Assembly (NCBI RefSeq): GCF_018326265.1
Contig: NZ_AP023360.1
Span: forward strand, 2,595,501-2,659,500
Direction: 5' to 3'
Origin: Catellatospora sp. IY07-71
GTDB taxonomy: Bacteria; Actinomycetota; Actinomycetes; Mycobacteriales; Micromonosporaceae
DNA length: 64,000 nt
The notes under the pieces were generated by a model that saw only the letters and a list, made by a program, of their open reading frames with translations, did no database searches and was not told the origin of the DNA. This document shows, piece after piece, positions 17,327 to 26,665 of the stretch; positions within the stretch are counted from its first letter, which is position 1, and each line of letters begins with the position of its first letter. The translations under genes and the position numbers were made by a program.

Positions 17327-18195
17327 AGAACTCCAGCCTGACCGGCCTGGCCGTGGTGTGCCGCCGGGTCGTGCACATCTACCGCGCAGAGGGCGGTGAC
17401 GTGGTCGCGCTGGCCGGTGTCGACCTCGACATCGCGCCGGGGGAGCGGGTCGCGCTGGTCGGCCCGTCCGGCTCCGGCAAGTCGACCCTGATCGCGCTGC
17501 TCGCCGGGCTGATGCGGCCCAGCGCGGGGCGGGTGCAGATCGGCCTGGTGGACATCGGCCGGATCAGCGAGGCCGAGCTGGCCCGGCTGCGCGGCACGGA
17601 CCTCGGCGTGGTGCTGCAGGGGGCGCGGCGCAACCTGCTGCCGTACGCCACCGTGCTGAGCAACGTGTGGCTGGCCCAGCGCCGCGCCGCACACGTGCGC
17701 CCCGCCGACCTGGAGCCGCCGGAGCGCATCCTGGCCCTGCTCGGCCTCACCGGTTTCGGCCACCGCAAGGTGCAGGACCTGCCGCCGGGTGCGGCGCAGC
17801 GGGCCGCGATCGCGGTCGGCATGGCCAGCTCGCCCGGCCTGCTGCTGGTCGACGAGCCCACCAGCCAGCTGGACCGGGGCGCGCGGGACGAGGTGCTCGC
17901 GGCGCTGGAGGCGGTCAACACCGAGCGGGGCACCACGATCGTCGCCGTGACCCACGATCCCGACGTGGGCGCCCGGCTGGGCCGTGCGGTCACCATCCGT
18001 GACGGCCGGGTCGGCTCGGAGGGCCGCGACGGCCGCGAGTTCGCGGTGATCGCCGGTGACGGCACCGTGCAGCTGCCGCCGGACGTCTTGGACGCCCTCC
18101 CGCCCGGCACGCTGCTCTCGGTCCAGCACGCCGACGGCCGGGTCACCCTGGTCTCCGACGACCACTCCACCCCGGCTCCGGCCCCGCTGCCGTAG
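17323..18195 (+). CDS. ABC ATPase with degenerate signature motif
   Basis: 290-aa ATPase subunit. Walker A GPSGSGKST (about residues 47-55), the Q-loop region GVVLQGARRN, Walker B LLLVDEPTSQLD and the switch His (VAVTHDPD) are intact. The signature, normally LSGGQ, reads LPPGAAQR. A C-terminal extension of about 60 aa follows the ATPase core, ending in a Pro/Ala tail. If this subunit pairs with the consensus ATPase at 10226, the exporter would have one standard and one degenerate ATP site, as in known heterodimeric ABC systems. It ends the operon; a convergent PhoD gene follows after 64 bp. Confidence 0.88.
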   Translation: MKNSSLTGLAVVCRRVVHIYRAEGGDVVALAGVDLDIAPGERVALVGPSGSGKSTLIALLAGLMRPSAGRVQIGLVDIGRISEAELARLRGTDLGVVLQGARRNLLPYATVLSNVWLAQRRAAHVRPADLEPPERILALLGLTGFGHRKVQDLPPGAAQRAAIAVGMASSPGLLLVDEPTSQLDRGARDEVLAALEAVNTERGTTIVAVTHDPDVGARLGRAVTIRDGRVGSEGRDGREFAVIAGDGTVQLPPDVLDALPPGTLLSVQHADGRVTLVSDDHSTPAPAPLP

Positions 18196-18259
18196 CCCTC
18201 ACCCGCTGGACGCCAGCCTGCTGGATGACCTTTCCGCGGGCCGGCGCCGGTCGAGCGGG

Positions 18260-19846
18260 TCAGGCGAGCTCGTGACGCAGGACGGGGGAGAGGGCCGGGC
18301 CGGGGGCGGTGCCCTCGATGACGACGGAGGCGGTGCGGCCGTGGTGGGTGAGGGTGGCCACGGCGCTGCCGAAGTACGGCGGGTGCTGGGCGCGCCAGCG
18401 CACGGCCGGGCGGGGCACCCCGAACGCCCGCGCGACCAGCGCCGCCGGGCCGGACAGCACCCGCCACCAGCCGACGCGCAGCAGCGTACGCATGACGCCC
18501 TTGATGCTCTGGTGCAGCGGGGAGCAGGTGACCTGGTGGACGGCCGCGGTCGCGCCCGGGATGGCGGCGCGGGCGACGTACGAGTGGTGCACGTCGCCGC
18601 CGAGCACGCTGACCGTGGCCGGCCCGCGCACCGCCGCGATCAGCGCGGTCAGCTCGTCGAAGGAGTGCCCGACGGCGGCCCAGTGCTCCAGGTCGTAGTG
18701 CTGGCGCAGCCGCTCCATCGCCCCACTGTGCCTGGCCGCGAGCACCTCGATGACCGCCTCGCCGTGGTGCACCGTGGGCGCCAGCAGCCAGGGCAGCGAG
18801 CAGGCGAGCACCAGGTGGTCACAGTCGGCGCGGGTCTGCTCGGCCAGGGCGTCCCAGTGTTCCTGCGGCCACATGCGCCGCTCGGGGCCGTCGAGCACTC
18901 GGTTGCCGCGGCAGTCGAGCAGGATGAGCCGGGTCCGCCCGACGTCGACCACGCAGCCCCACGGGTAGGCGTCGGGCCCGGCGGGCACGGACACCCGCTC
19001 GGCGAACGCCGTCAGCACGGCCGTGGCGTCCTCGCCCGCCCGGATGCGGCCCCACACCGGGTCGGCGTCGAGCTGGGCCGGGGTGAGGTTGCCCAGGTGC
19101 TGGAAGAGCCAGTACGACGCGAGCCCGGCGACGATGCGCTCGGCCCACCACGGCTGCGCCCGGACGGACTCCAGCCAGCCCGCCGACGAGTTCCAGTCGT
19201 CCATGATCTCGTGATCGTCGAAGATCATGACGCTGGGCACGGTGGACAGCAGCCAGCGCACCGGCGGCTCGGTCCACGACTCGTGGTAGAGGTGCACGTA
19301 CTCGGCGAAGGTGACCACGTGGTCCGGCGGCGCCTGCGCGGGGCGCTCCCGCCCGGCCAGCCAGCCCGCCGTGGGCGCGGAGAGGTTGTCGGCGTAGATC
19401 TGGTCCCCGATCAGCGCCAGCAGGTCCGGCAGGCGGGCCTGCCCGGCGCGGGCGGCGTCGAGCAGCCGCTGCCCGAGCGCCTCCAGCGCGTCCGGGTCGT
19501 GCCCGGCCGCGGCGTGGGTACGCGTGCACGCCTCGCGGCAGGAGCCGAACGTGATCACCGCGTCGGCGTCGCCGGGATCGCGAATGGTGATCACCGAGGG
19601 TGGGTACTCCGGCAGCGGCCAGACCGGCACGCCGTCGAGTTCGACGGCGTACGCGTGTGCACCCACCGGCAGCCGCGACAGCACCACCAGCCCCAGATGG
19701 ACGCCGAACGCCTCGAACGTGTCCGACGTCACGGTGTGCTCCGCGGCCCGCACGGTCACCCGCGCGGGTTGGTCGGTCTGTACCCAGATGACCGCCTGGT
19801 CGCCGTCGATACGGCGCAGCAGGGGGCCCAGCAGGAGGGTCGCCAC
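18260..19846 (-). CDS. PhoD-family alkaline phosphatase/phosphodiesterase
   Basis: 528-aa metallophosphoesterase of the PhoD-like family. An N-terminal beta-sandwich (VIWVQTDQPARVTV) precedes the metallophosphatase core: FGSCRE, LIGDQIYAD, VMIFDDHEIMDDW, and later VLGGDVHHSYVA. No Tat or Sec signal is apparent, unlike classical secreted PhoD, so it may act inside the cell. The GTG at 19846 is chosen over the ATG at 19855 because GGAGG directly abuts that ATG but stands 9 nt from the GTG. It is divergent from ftsY, with 112 bp between the starts. Confidence 0.85.
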   Translation of the reverse strand: MATLLLGPLLRRIDGDQAVIWVQTDQPARVTVRAAEHTVTSDTFEAFGVHLGLVVLSRLPVGAHAYAVELDGVPVWPLPEYPPSVITIRDPGDADAVITFGSCREACTRTHAAAGHDPDALEALGQRLLDAARAGQARLPDLLALIGDQIYADNLSAPTAGWLAGRERPAQAPPDHVVTFAEYVHLYHESWTEPPVRWLLSTVPSVMIFDDHEIMDDWNSSAGWLESVRAQPWWAERIVAGLASYWLFQHLGNLTPAQLDADPVWGRIRAGEDATAVLTAFAERVSVPAGPDAYPWGCVVDVGRTRLILLDCRGNRVLDGPERRMWPQEHWDALAEQTRADCDHLVLACSLPWLLAPTVHHGEAVIEVLAARHSGAMERLRQHYDLEHWAAVGHSFDELTALIAAVRGPATVSVLGGDVHHSYVARAAIPGATAAVHQVTCSPLHQSIKGVMRTLLRVGWWRVLSGPAALVARAFGVPRPAVRWRAQHPPYFGSAVATLTHHGRTASVVIEGTAPGPALSPVLRHELA

Positions 19847-19958
19847 GCCGCACATCCTCCGGGATGGCAGGCGCGGTGGCCAGGTCCGGTCGTGTCGAAA
19901 AGGCGCGCGCGGGCTCCGGTGTGCGCCCTGCGGCCCTGGATTTGAGAGGATGCCCGTC

Positions 19959-21233
19959 ATGAAAGACGCGCTCGTCCCCGTGATCGTGATCGTCGCCCTG
20001 CTGCTCGTGGCCGGGCTGACGGTCTTCCTCGTGCGCCGGCCGCGCCGTGCCGTGCTGCCGCCCGAGGCGGGCACGAAGCAGGCTGAGCGCCCCGTCATCG
20101 AGCGCGGCGAGCAGATCCCGCCCAGCGTGCTCGCGCCGCCCAAGCCGGAGGAGAAGACACCGGTCGGCGAGAAGCCCGCCGCCGAGCCGCCGACGGTGGA
20201 GAAGCCCGCCGTCGTCCCGGCGCCCGCCCCGGCCCCGCCGGTCGAGAAGGCGCCGCCGGCTCCGCCGGTGCCGGCCGAGCCGGTCGCGCCCGAGATCGAG
20301 CAGCCGGAGCCGACCGCGGGCCGCCTGGTGCGGCTGCGCGCCCGGCTGGCCCGCTCGCAGAACGTCTTCGGCAAGGGCCTGCTCGGCCTGCTCTCCCGCG
20401 ACCACCTGGACGACGACGCGTGGGACGAGGTCGAGGAGAGCCTGATCAGCGCCGACGTGGGCGTGCAGGCGACCACCGAGATCGTGGCCAAGCTGCGCGA
20501 GCGCACCCGGGTGCTGGGCACCCGCACCGCGACGGACCTGCGCAGCCTGCTGGCCGAGGAACTGACCGAGGCGCTCGACCCGAAGCTGGACCGCTCGCTG
20601 CACACCGGCGTGGTGGAGGGCAAGCCGTCGGTGATCCTGGTCGTCGGGGTGAACGGCGCGGGCAAGACCACCAGCTGCGGCAAGATCGCCCGGGTGCTGG
20701 TGGCGGACGGCCACACGGTGGTCCTGGGCGCGGCCGACACGTTCCGCGCCGCCGCCGCCGACCAGCTCGCCACGTGGGCCTCCCGGGTGGGCGCGCAGGT
20801 CGTGCGCGGCCCCGAGGGCGGCGACCCGGCGGCGGTGGCCTTCGACGCGGTCAAGAAGGGCATCGACGCGGGTGTCGACACGGTGCTGATCGACACGGCG
20901 GGCCGCCTGCAGAACAAGGTCGGCCTGATGGACGAGCTGGGCAAGATCAAGCGAGTGGTGGAGAAGCACGGCCCGGTCTCCGAGACGCTGCTGGTGCTGG
21001 ACGCGACCGCCGGTCAGAACGGGCTGAGCCAGGCCCGGGTCTTCACCGAGGTCGCCGACGTCACCGGGGTGGTCCTCACTAAATTGGACGGCACGGCCAA
21101 GGGCGGTATCGTGATCGCGGTGCAGCGCGCTCTCGGTATCCCGGTCAAGCTGGTCGGCCTGGGCGAGGGCCCGGACGACCTCGCCCCCTTCGATCCCCAG
21201 CAGTTCGTGTCCGCGCTGCTGGGTGACGAGTGA
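19959..21233 (+). CDS. ftsY: Signal recognition particle receptor FtsY
   Basis: 424-aa SRP receptor GTPase that docks Ffh-ribosome complexes at the membrane. An N-terminal membrane helix (residues about 5-22) is followed by a Pro/Glu/Lys-rich linker (about 35-130) and the NG domain. GTPase motifs are GVNGAGKTTSCGK (G1), DTFRAAAADQL (insertion box), DTAGRLQNK (G3) and TKLDGTAKGG (G4/G5). The ATG at 19959 is preferred over 19950 because GAGAGG is 9 nt upstream of it and directly abuts the other. Its partner ffh lies 5.4 kb downstream. Confidence 0.96.
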   Translation: MKDALVPVIVIVALLLVAGLTVFLVRRPRRAVLPPEAGTKQAERPVIERGEQIPPSVLAPPKPEEKTPVGEKPAAEPPTVEKPAVVPAPAPAPPVEKAPPAPPVPAEPVAPEIEQPEPTAGRLVRLRARLARSQNVFGKGLLGLLSRDHLDDDAWDEVEESLISADVGVQATTEIVAKLRERTRVLGTRTATDLRSLLAEELTEALDPKLDRSLHTGVVEGKPSVILVVGVNGAGKTTSCGKIARVLVADGHTVVLGAADTFRAAAADQLATWASRVGAQVVRGPEGGDPAAVAFDAVKKGIDAGVDTVLIDTAGRLQNKVGLMDELGKIKRVVEKHGPVSETLLVLDATAGQNGLSQARVFTEVADVTGVVLTKLDGTAKGGIVIAVQRALGIPVKLVGLGEGPDDLAPFDPQQFVSALLGDE

Positions 21234-21257
21234 CGAGCGACGAGCGCTGAAGAGTCG

Positions 21258-22064
21258 ATGGTGACAGCCCCTTTCCAGGACCCGACCGAGATACCGCTGC
21301 GCGGCGGCAACGTCAGCACGGTGGTCCGCGTCGGCGAGACGGTGCGCCGCAACGCCGGCCCGTGGACCCCCACGGTGCACGCCCTGCTGCGCCATCTCGA
21401 GTACGCCGGTTTCACCGGGTCCCCGCGTGCCCTGGGCATGGACGAGCACGGCCGCGAGGTGCTGTCGTACCTGCCCGGCGAGTGCGGGGAGTACCCGCTC
21501 GCCCCGCACTGGGTCACCGACGAGGCGCTGGTCACGGTGGCGACGATGCTGCGCATGTTCCACGACGCGCAGGCGGGCTTCCGCACGCCCGCGGGCGGGG
21601 TGTGGCGCTCGTTCGGCCCGCCCCCGCCCGACGCGGAGATCATCTGCCATCACGACGCCGCGCCGCACAACGTCATCTGGCGGCCCGACGGCACCCTCGC
21701 GATGATCGACTTCGACCTGGCCTCGCCCGGCTCGCGCATCTACGACGTGGCTTACGCCGCGTGGACCTGGGTGCCGATCTTCAGCGACCGGGACTCGATC
21801 ACGCTCGGCTGGCACCGGCCGGACCGCCCGCGCCGGCTGCGCCTGTTCGCCGACGCGTACGGGCTGATCCCGCGCGACCGGCACCGCCTGGTGCGGACCA
21901 TCCGCAAGCGCATCGTGGACCACGTCGAGGGCATCCGCCGCCTCGCCACGGCGGGGGAGCCGGCGTTCGTCCGGATCGTGCAGAAGGGCCACCTTCGGCG
22001 GCCGCTTCGCGACCTTCGGCTGATTGACTACGAGCGGTACACGCTGGAGCACGCGCTGCGCTGA
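21258..22064 (+). CDS. Aminoglycoside-phosphotransferase-family kinase-like protein
   Basis: 268-aa member of the APH/choline-kinase fold. The Brenner-type catalytic loop reads ICHHDAAPHNVIW and the metal-binding motif is MIDFDLASPGS, so kinase activity is plausible. The N-lobe is short (LRGGNVSTVVRVGETVRR). Such proteins phosphorylate small molecules; a resistance role should not be assumed. It begins 24 bp after ftsY, and may be cotranscribed with it. The gene ends 231 bp before amtB. Confidence 0.8.
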   Translation: MVTAPFQDPTEIPLRGGNVSTVVRVGETVRRNAGPWTPTVHALLRHLEYAGFTGSPRALGMDEHGREVLSYLPGECGEYPLAPHWVTDEALVTVATMLRMFHDAQAGFRTPAGGVWRSFGPPPPDAEIICHHDAAPHNVIWRPDGTLAMIDFDLASPGSRIYDVAYAAWTWVPIFSDRDSITLGWHRPDRPRRLRLFADAYGLIPRDRHRLVRTIRKRIVDHVEGIRRLATAGEPAFVRIVQKGHLRRPLRDLRLIDYERYTLEHALR

Positions 22065-22102
22065 AACGCGCCATGAATCGGCTCCTCACGTGTGAACATT
22101 TC

Positions 22103-22139
22103 TTCACACGTACGAAACAGATCGTGACGCGCTGGAAAC
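22103..22139 (+). promoter_or_regulatory. GlnR-type nitrogen control box upstream of amtB
   Basis: Two units of the actinobacterial GlnR consensus (GTnAC, 6 nt, GAAAC) stand in tandem: TTCAC at 22103 with GAAAC at 22114, and GTGAC at 22124 with GAAAC at 22135. The gap between units is 5 nt instead of the usual 6. The amtB-glnB-glnD operon is a classical GlnR target, so this is the expected place for such a site. Confidence 0.7.
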
Positions 22140-22295
22140 CGAGCCGCGTCATTGCGCGAAACAGGGGATGGCGATGCTGCCTCCCAACCAGCACCGATGG
22201 CATTGCGGCGATCGGGCCGGGCGGACATGGCGGCGCTCCCGCCGGTCGACCTCGGTGGCTGGGAGGGAGGAACCCACTCACCCTAGGAGGGCAGC

Positions 22296-24074
<1,779 letters not shown>

Positions 24075-24093
24075 CAAACGGAGAGTAGGAAAG

Positions 24094-26364
24094 ATGGGCC
24101 CGGGGAACGTCGCGACTTCCGCATCGGACAGCGTGGCGGGCCCCGGGCCCGACTATGCGCGCCTGGCACAACGTGATCCCGCCTCGGTCGGCGCGCTCGC
24201 CCGCAGCGCCCGTGCCGACGCGCTGGACGCCTGGCTCAACCGGCTGCTGCCGGACACCCCCGGCGTCGCCCTCGTCGCGGTCGGCGGGCTCGGCCGCCGC
24301 GAGTGCACCCCGCACGGCGACCTCGACCTGATCCTGGTGCACGCCGGGGTCCCGCGGGTCGACGAGCTGGCCGCCTCGCTGTGGTATCCCGTCTGGGACG
24401 CCCGGATGGGGCTGGACCACTCCACCCGCACCGTCGCCGAGTCCCTCGACGCCGCCCACGACGACGTCAAGGTCGCGCTCGGCCTGCTCGACGCCCGCCA
24501 CGTGGCCGGCGACCCGGCGCTGTCCGCCCAGCTCGCCCGCGCCGCCGTGGACCAGTGGCGGCGCACCGCCCGCCGCCAGCTCATGCGGCTGCGCGAACTC
24601 GTCGAGGAGCGCCACGCCGCCCACGGCGAGCTGGCGTACCTGCTGGAGGGCGACCTCAAGGAGGCCGCGGGCGGCCTGCGCGACGTGGGCGTGCTGCGCG
24701 GCATCGGCGTCGCCGGGGTCGCCGACGCGCTCCCGCCGCAGGTGCGCGCCGCCGCCACCCGGCTGCTCGACGTACGCGACGCGCTGCACGTCAGCATCGG
24801 GCGGCGCAACGACCGGCTGCGCGCCGAGGAGCGCCTGCAGGTGGCGGAGCTGCTCGGCCTGTCCGACGGCGACGCGCTGCTGCGCCGGGTCGGGCTCGAC
24901 GCGCGTACCGTCGCCTGGTCCCTCACCGACGCGTGGCGCTCCGTGCAGCGCTGGCACGCCGCAGCGGTACGCAACGGCGATCCGCGCGCCCGCGAGGCGT
25001 CGTCCGTACGTCGCCCCGTGGCCCGCGACGTCGTCGCCGTGGACGGGGAGATCGTGCTGGCCCGCGCCGCCGTCGGCCCGCACCCCGACCCGTCGCTGTC
25101 GCTGCGGGTCGCGGCCGCCGCCGCGCAGCACCAGATGCCCATCGCACGGGCCACCCTGGAATGGCTCGCCCGGTTCTGCCCGCCGCTGCCCACCCCGTGG
25201 CCGCCCGCCGCGCGCACCGCGCTGCTGACCCTGCTCGGCGCCGGCACCGGCCTGGTCACCGCCTGGGAGGCGTGCGACCGGTTCGGGCTCACCTCGGCCT
25301 GGCTGCCGCAGTGGACCCGCCTGCGCGGCACCCCGCAGCACCACCCGGTGCACCGCTTCACCCTCGACCGGCACCTCGTCCAGGCCGCCGCGAACGCCTC
25401 CCGCTGGTCGCGCGAGGTGGCCCGGCCCGATCTGCTGGTGCTCGGCGCGCTGCTGCACGACGTCGGCAAGGGCCTGCCCGGCGACCACAGCGAGGTCGGC
25501 GCCGACCTGGCCCGCGAGATGGCGGCCGCGATCGGCCTGCCGCCCGCCGACGTCGACACCATCGCCACCCTGGTCCGCTACCACCTGGTGCTGCCCGACA
25601 CGGCAACCCGGCGCGACCTCGACGACCCGGCCACCATCAACCACGTCGCCAAGCTCGTCGGTGACGCCGGCACGCTCGAACTGCTGCAGATGCTCGCCCG
25701 CTCGGACGCCGCGGCGACCGGCCCCGGCGCGTGGTCGGCGTGGAAGTCGAAGCTCATCGACGACCTGTGCCACCGCGTACGCAAGGTCCTCGGCGGCGGG
25801 CCGCTGCCCGAGCCCACCCCGCCCGACCCGGCGCTGCTGGCCGGGCCGCTGCCCGTGGTCCAGGTCGCCGACGACTGGGTGGCGCTGGCCGCCCGCGACC
25901 GGGTCGGGCTGCTCGCCGCGGTCGCCGGATGCCTCGCCACGCACAAGCTGGAGATCGTCGCGGCCGGCTCGTCGACCATCGGCGAGCGGGCGATCATCGA
26001 GTGCGCGGTGAACAACCGGTACGGCACGCCGCCGGATCGGGAGCTGCTCGCGGCCGACCTGCGCCGGGTGGGGCTGGACCAGCTGCCCCTGCCGCGCCGG
26101 CTCGGCAACGGGGGCGGGAAGCGGCCCGCCGGGGCCGAGCCCCGGGTGATCTGGGGCGAGGCGACCGGGGCGACGCTGCTGGAGCTGCGGGCCACCGACG
26201 CGCCGGGCCTGCTCTACCGGGTCACCTCGGCGCTGGCCGCGCTCGGTGTGGACGTCCGGACGGCCCGCGTGTCCACCCTCGGCGCCGACGTGGTGGACGC
26301 GTTCTACCTGGTCGGCGACGTCGACCGCGACGCGGTGGAGGCGGCCGTCCTGGCGGCCGTCTGA
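24094..26364 (+). CDS. glnD: PII uridylyl/adenylyl-transferase and deadenylylase
   Basis: 756-aa bifunctional nucleotidyltransferase acting on PII. The N-terminal nucleotidyltransferase motif is GGLGRRECTPHGDLDLILVH. A central region leads to the HD hydrolase domain (LGALLHDVGKGLPGDHS), which removes the nucleotide, and two ACT domains at the C-terminus (starting near DDWVALAARDRVGLLAAV and GATLLELRATDAPGLLYRV) sense glutamine. Actinobacterial homologues adenylylate rather than uridylylate PII; that specificity is from the family. Starts 19 bp after glnB. A 61-bp palindrome lies 36 bp beyond the stop. Confidence 0.96.
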   Translation: MGPGNVATSASDSVAGPGPDYARLAQRDPASVGALARSARADALDAWLNRLLPDTPGVALVAVGGLGRRECTPHGDLDLILVHAGVPRVDELAASLWYPVWDARMGLDHSTRTVAESLDAAHDDVKVALGLLDARHVAGDPALSAQLARAAVDQWRRTARRQLMRLRELVEERHAAHGELAYLLEGDLKEAAGGLRDVGVLRGIGVAGVADALPPQVRAAATRLLDVRDALHVSIGRRNDRLRAEERLQVAELLGLSDGDALLRRVGLDARTVAWSLTDAWRSVQRWHAAAVRNGDPRAREASSVRRPVARDVVAVDGEIVLARAAVGPHPDPSLSLRVAAAAAQHQMPIARATLEWLARFCPPLPTPWPPAARTALLTLLGAGTGLVTAWEACDRFGLTSAWLPQWTRLRGTPQHHPVHRFTLDRHLVQAAANASRWSREVARPDLLVLGALLHDVGKGLPGDHSEVGADLAREMAAAIGLPPADVDTIATLVRYHLVLPDTATRRDLDDPATINHVAKLVGDAGTLELLQMLARSDAAATGPGAWSAWKSKLIDDLCHRVRKVLGGGPLPEPTPPDPALLAGPLPVVQVADDWVALAARDRVGLLAAVAGCLATHKLEIVAAGSSTIGERAIIECAVNNRYGTPPDRELLAADLRRVGLDQLPLPRRLGNGGGKRPAGAEPRVIWGEATGATLLELRATDAPGLLYRVTSALAALGVDVRTARVSTLGADVVDAFYLVGDVDRDAVEAAVLAAV

Positions 26365-26400
26365 CCTCTCGACCACCCCACACGTCCCCTACTCCGCGAA

Positions 26401-26461
26401 GATCGCGGTCTCGTGTCGAAAGGTGTGGTCCAGGCATAGGTTTCGACACGAAACGCCGATC
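26401..26461. repeat. 61-bp GATC palindrome, copy B
   Basis: Left arm GATCGCGGTCTCGTGTCGAA, right arm ending TTTCGACACGAAACGCCGAT plus C. Complementary flanks CGCGAA and TTCGCG extend the hairpin to 26395-26467. It is 36 bp after the glnD stop. The left arm carries the GCGGTCTC variant while the right arm matches the GGCGTTTC variant seen in copy C. Confidence 0.88.
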
Positions 26462-26557
26462 TTCGCGGTGGGTGGGGCTGGCCGTGGGGCCGTGGCGGCG
26501 GCGAGCTTGCGGTGCCCGGCGGGGCGGTGGGATTGGGGCGGATCGGCGGGGGTATGC

Positions 26558-26588
26558 GGGATCGGGCGGCGGTGGGATGGGGGCGGGG
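26558..26588 (+). other. Potential G-quadruplex motif upstream of ffh
   Basis: Five G runs with short loops (GGGATCGGG, then GGG, GGGGG and GGGG after 7, 2 and 1 nt). It ends 10 bp before TACCCT at 26599-26604, a candidate -10 box, and so covers the expected -35 region. This 301-bp gap (26365-26665) holds copy B, this motif and the probable ffh promoter. Confidence 0.35.
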
Positions 26589-26665
26589 CGGCAGCGGCTA
26601 CCCTTACCAGGGCTGCCTCTCGGCACTCGACCCACCCGAAATCGACCAATTGGGGATGTTGCGCT

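Noticed and set aside
19888-19902. CGTGTCGAAAAG near ftsY as a seventh palindrome copy
   Set aside because: Only about 14 nt match one arm; there is no GATC cap and no second arm.
18819-22052. 1077-codon open frame antisense to ftsY and the kinase gene
   Set aside because: Shadow of real genes on the opposite strand, no recognisable domain.
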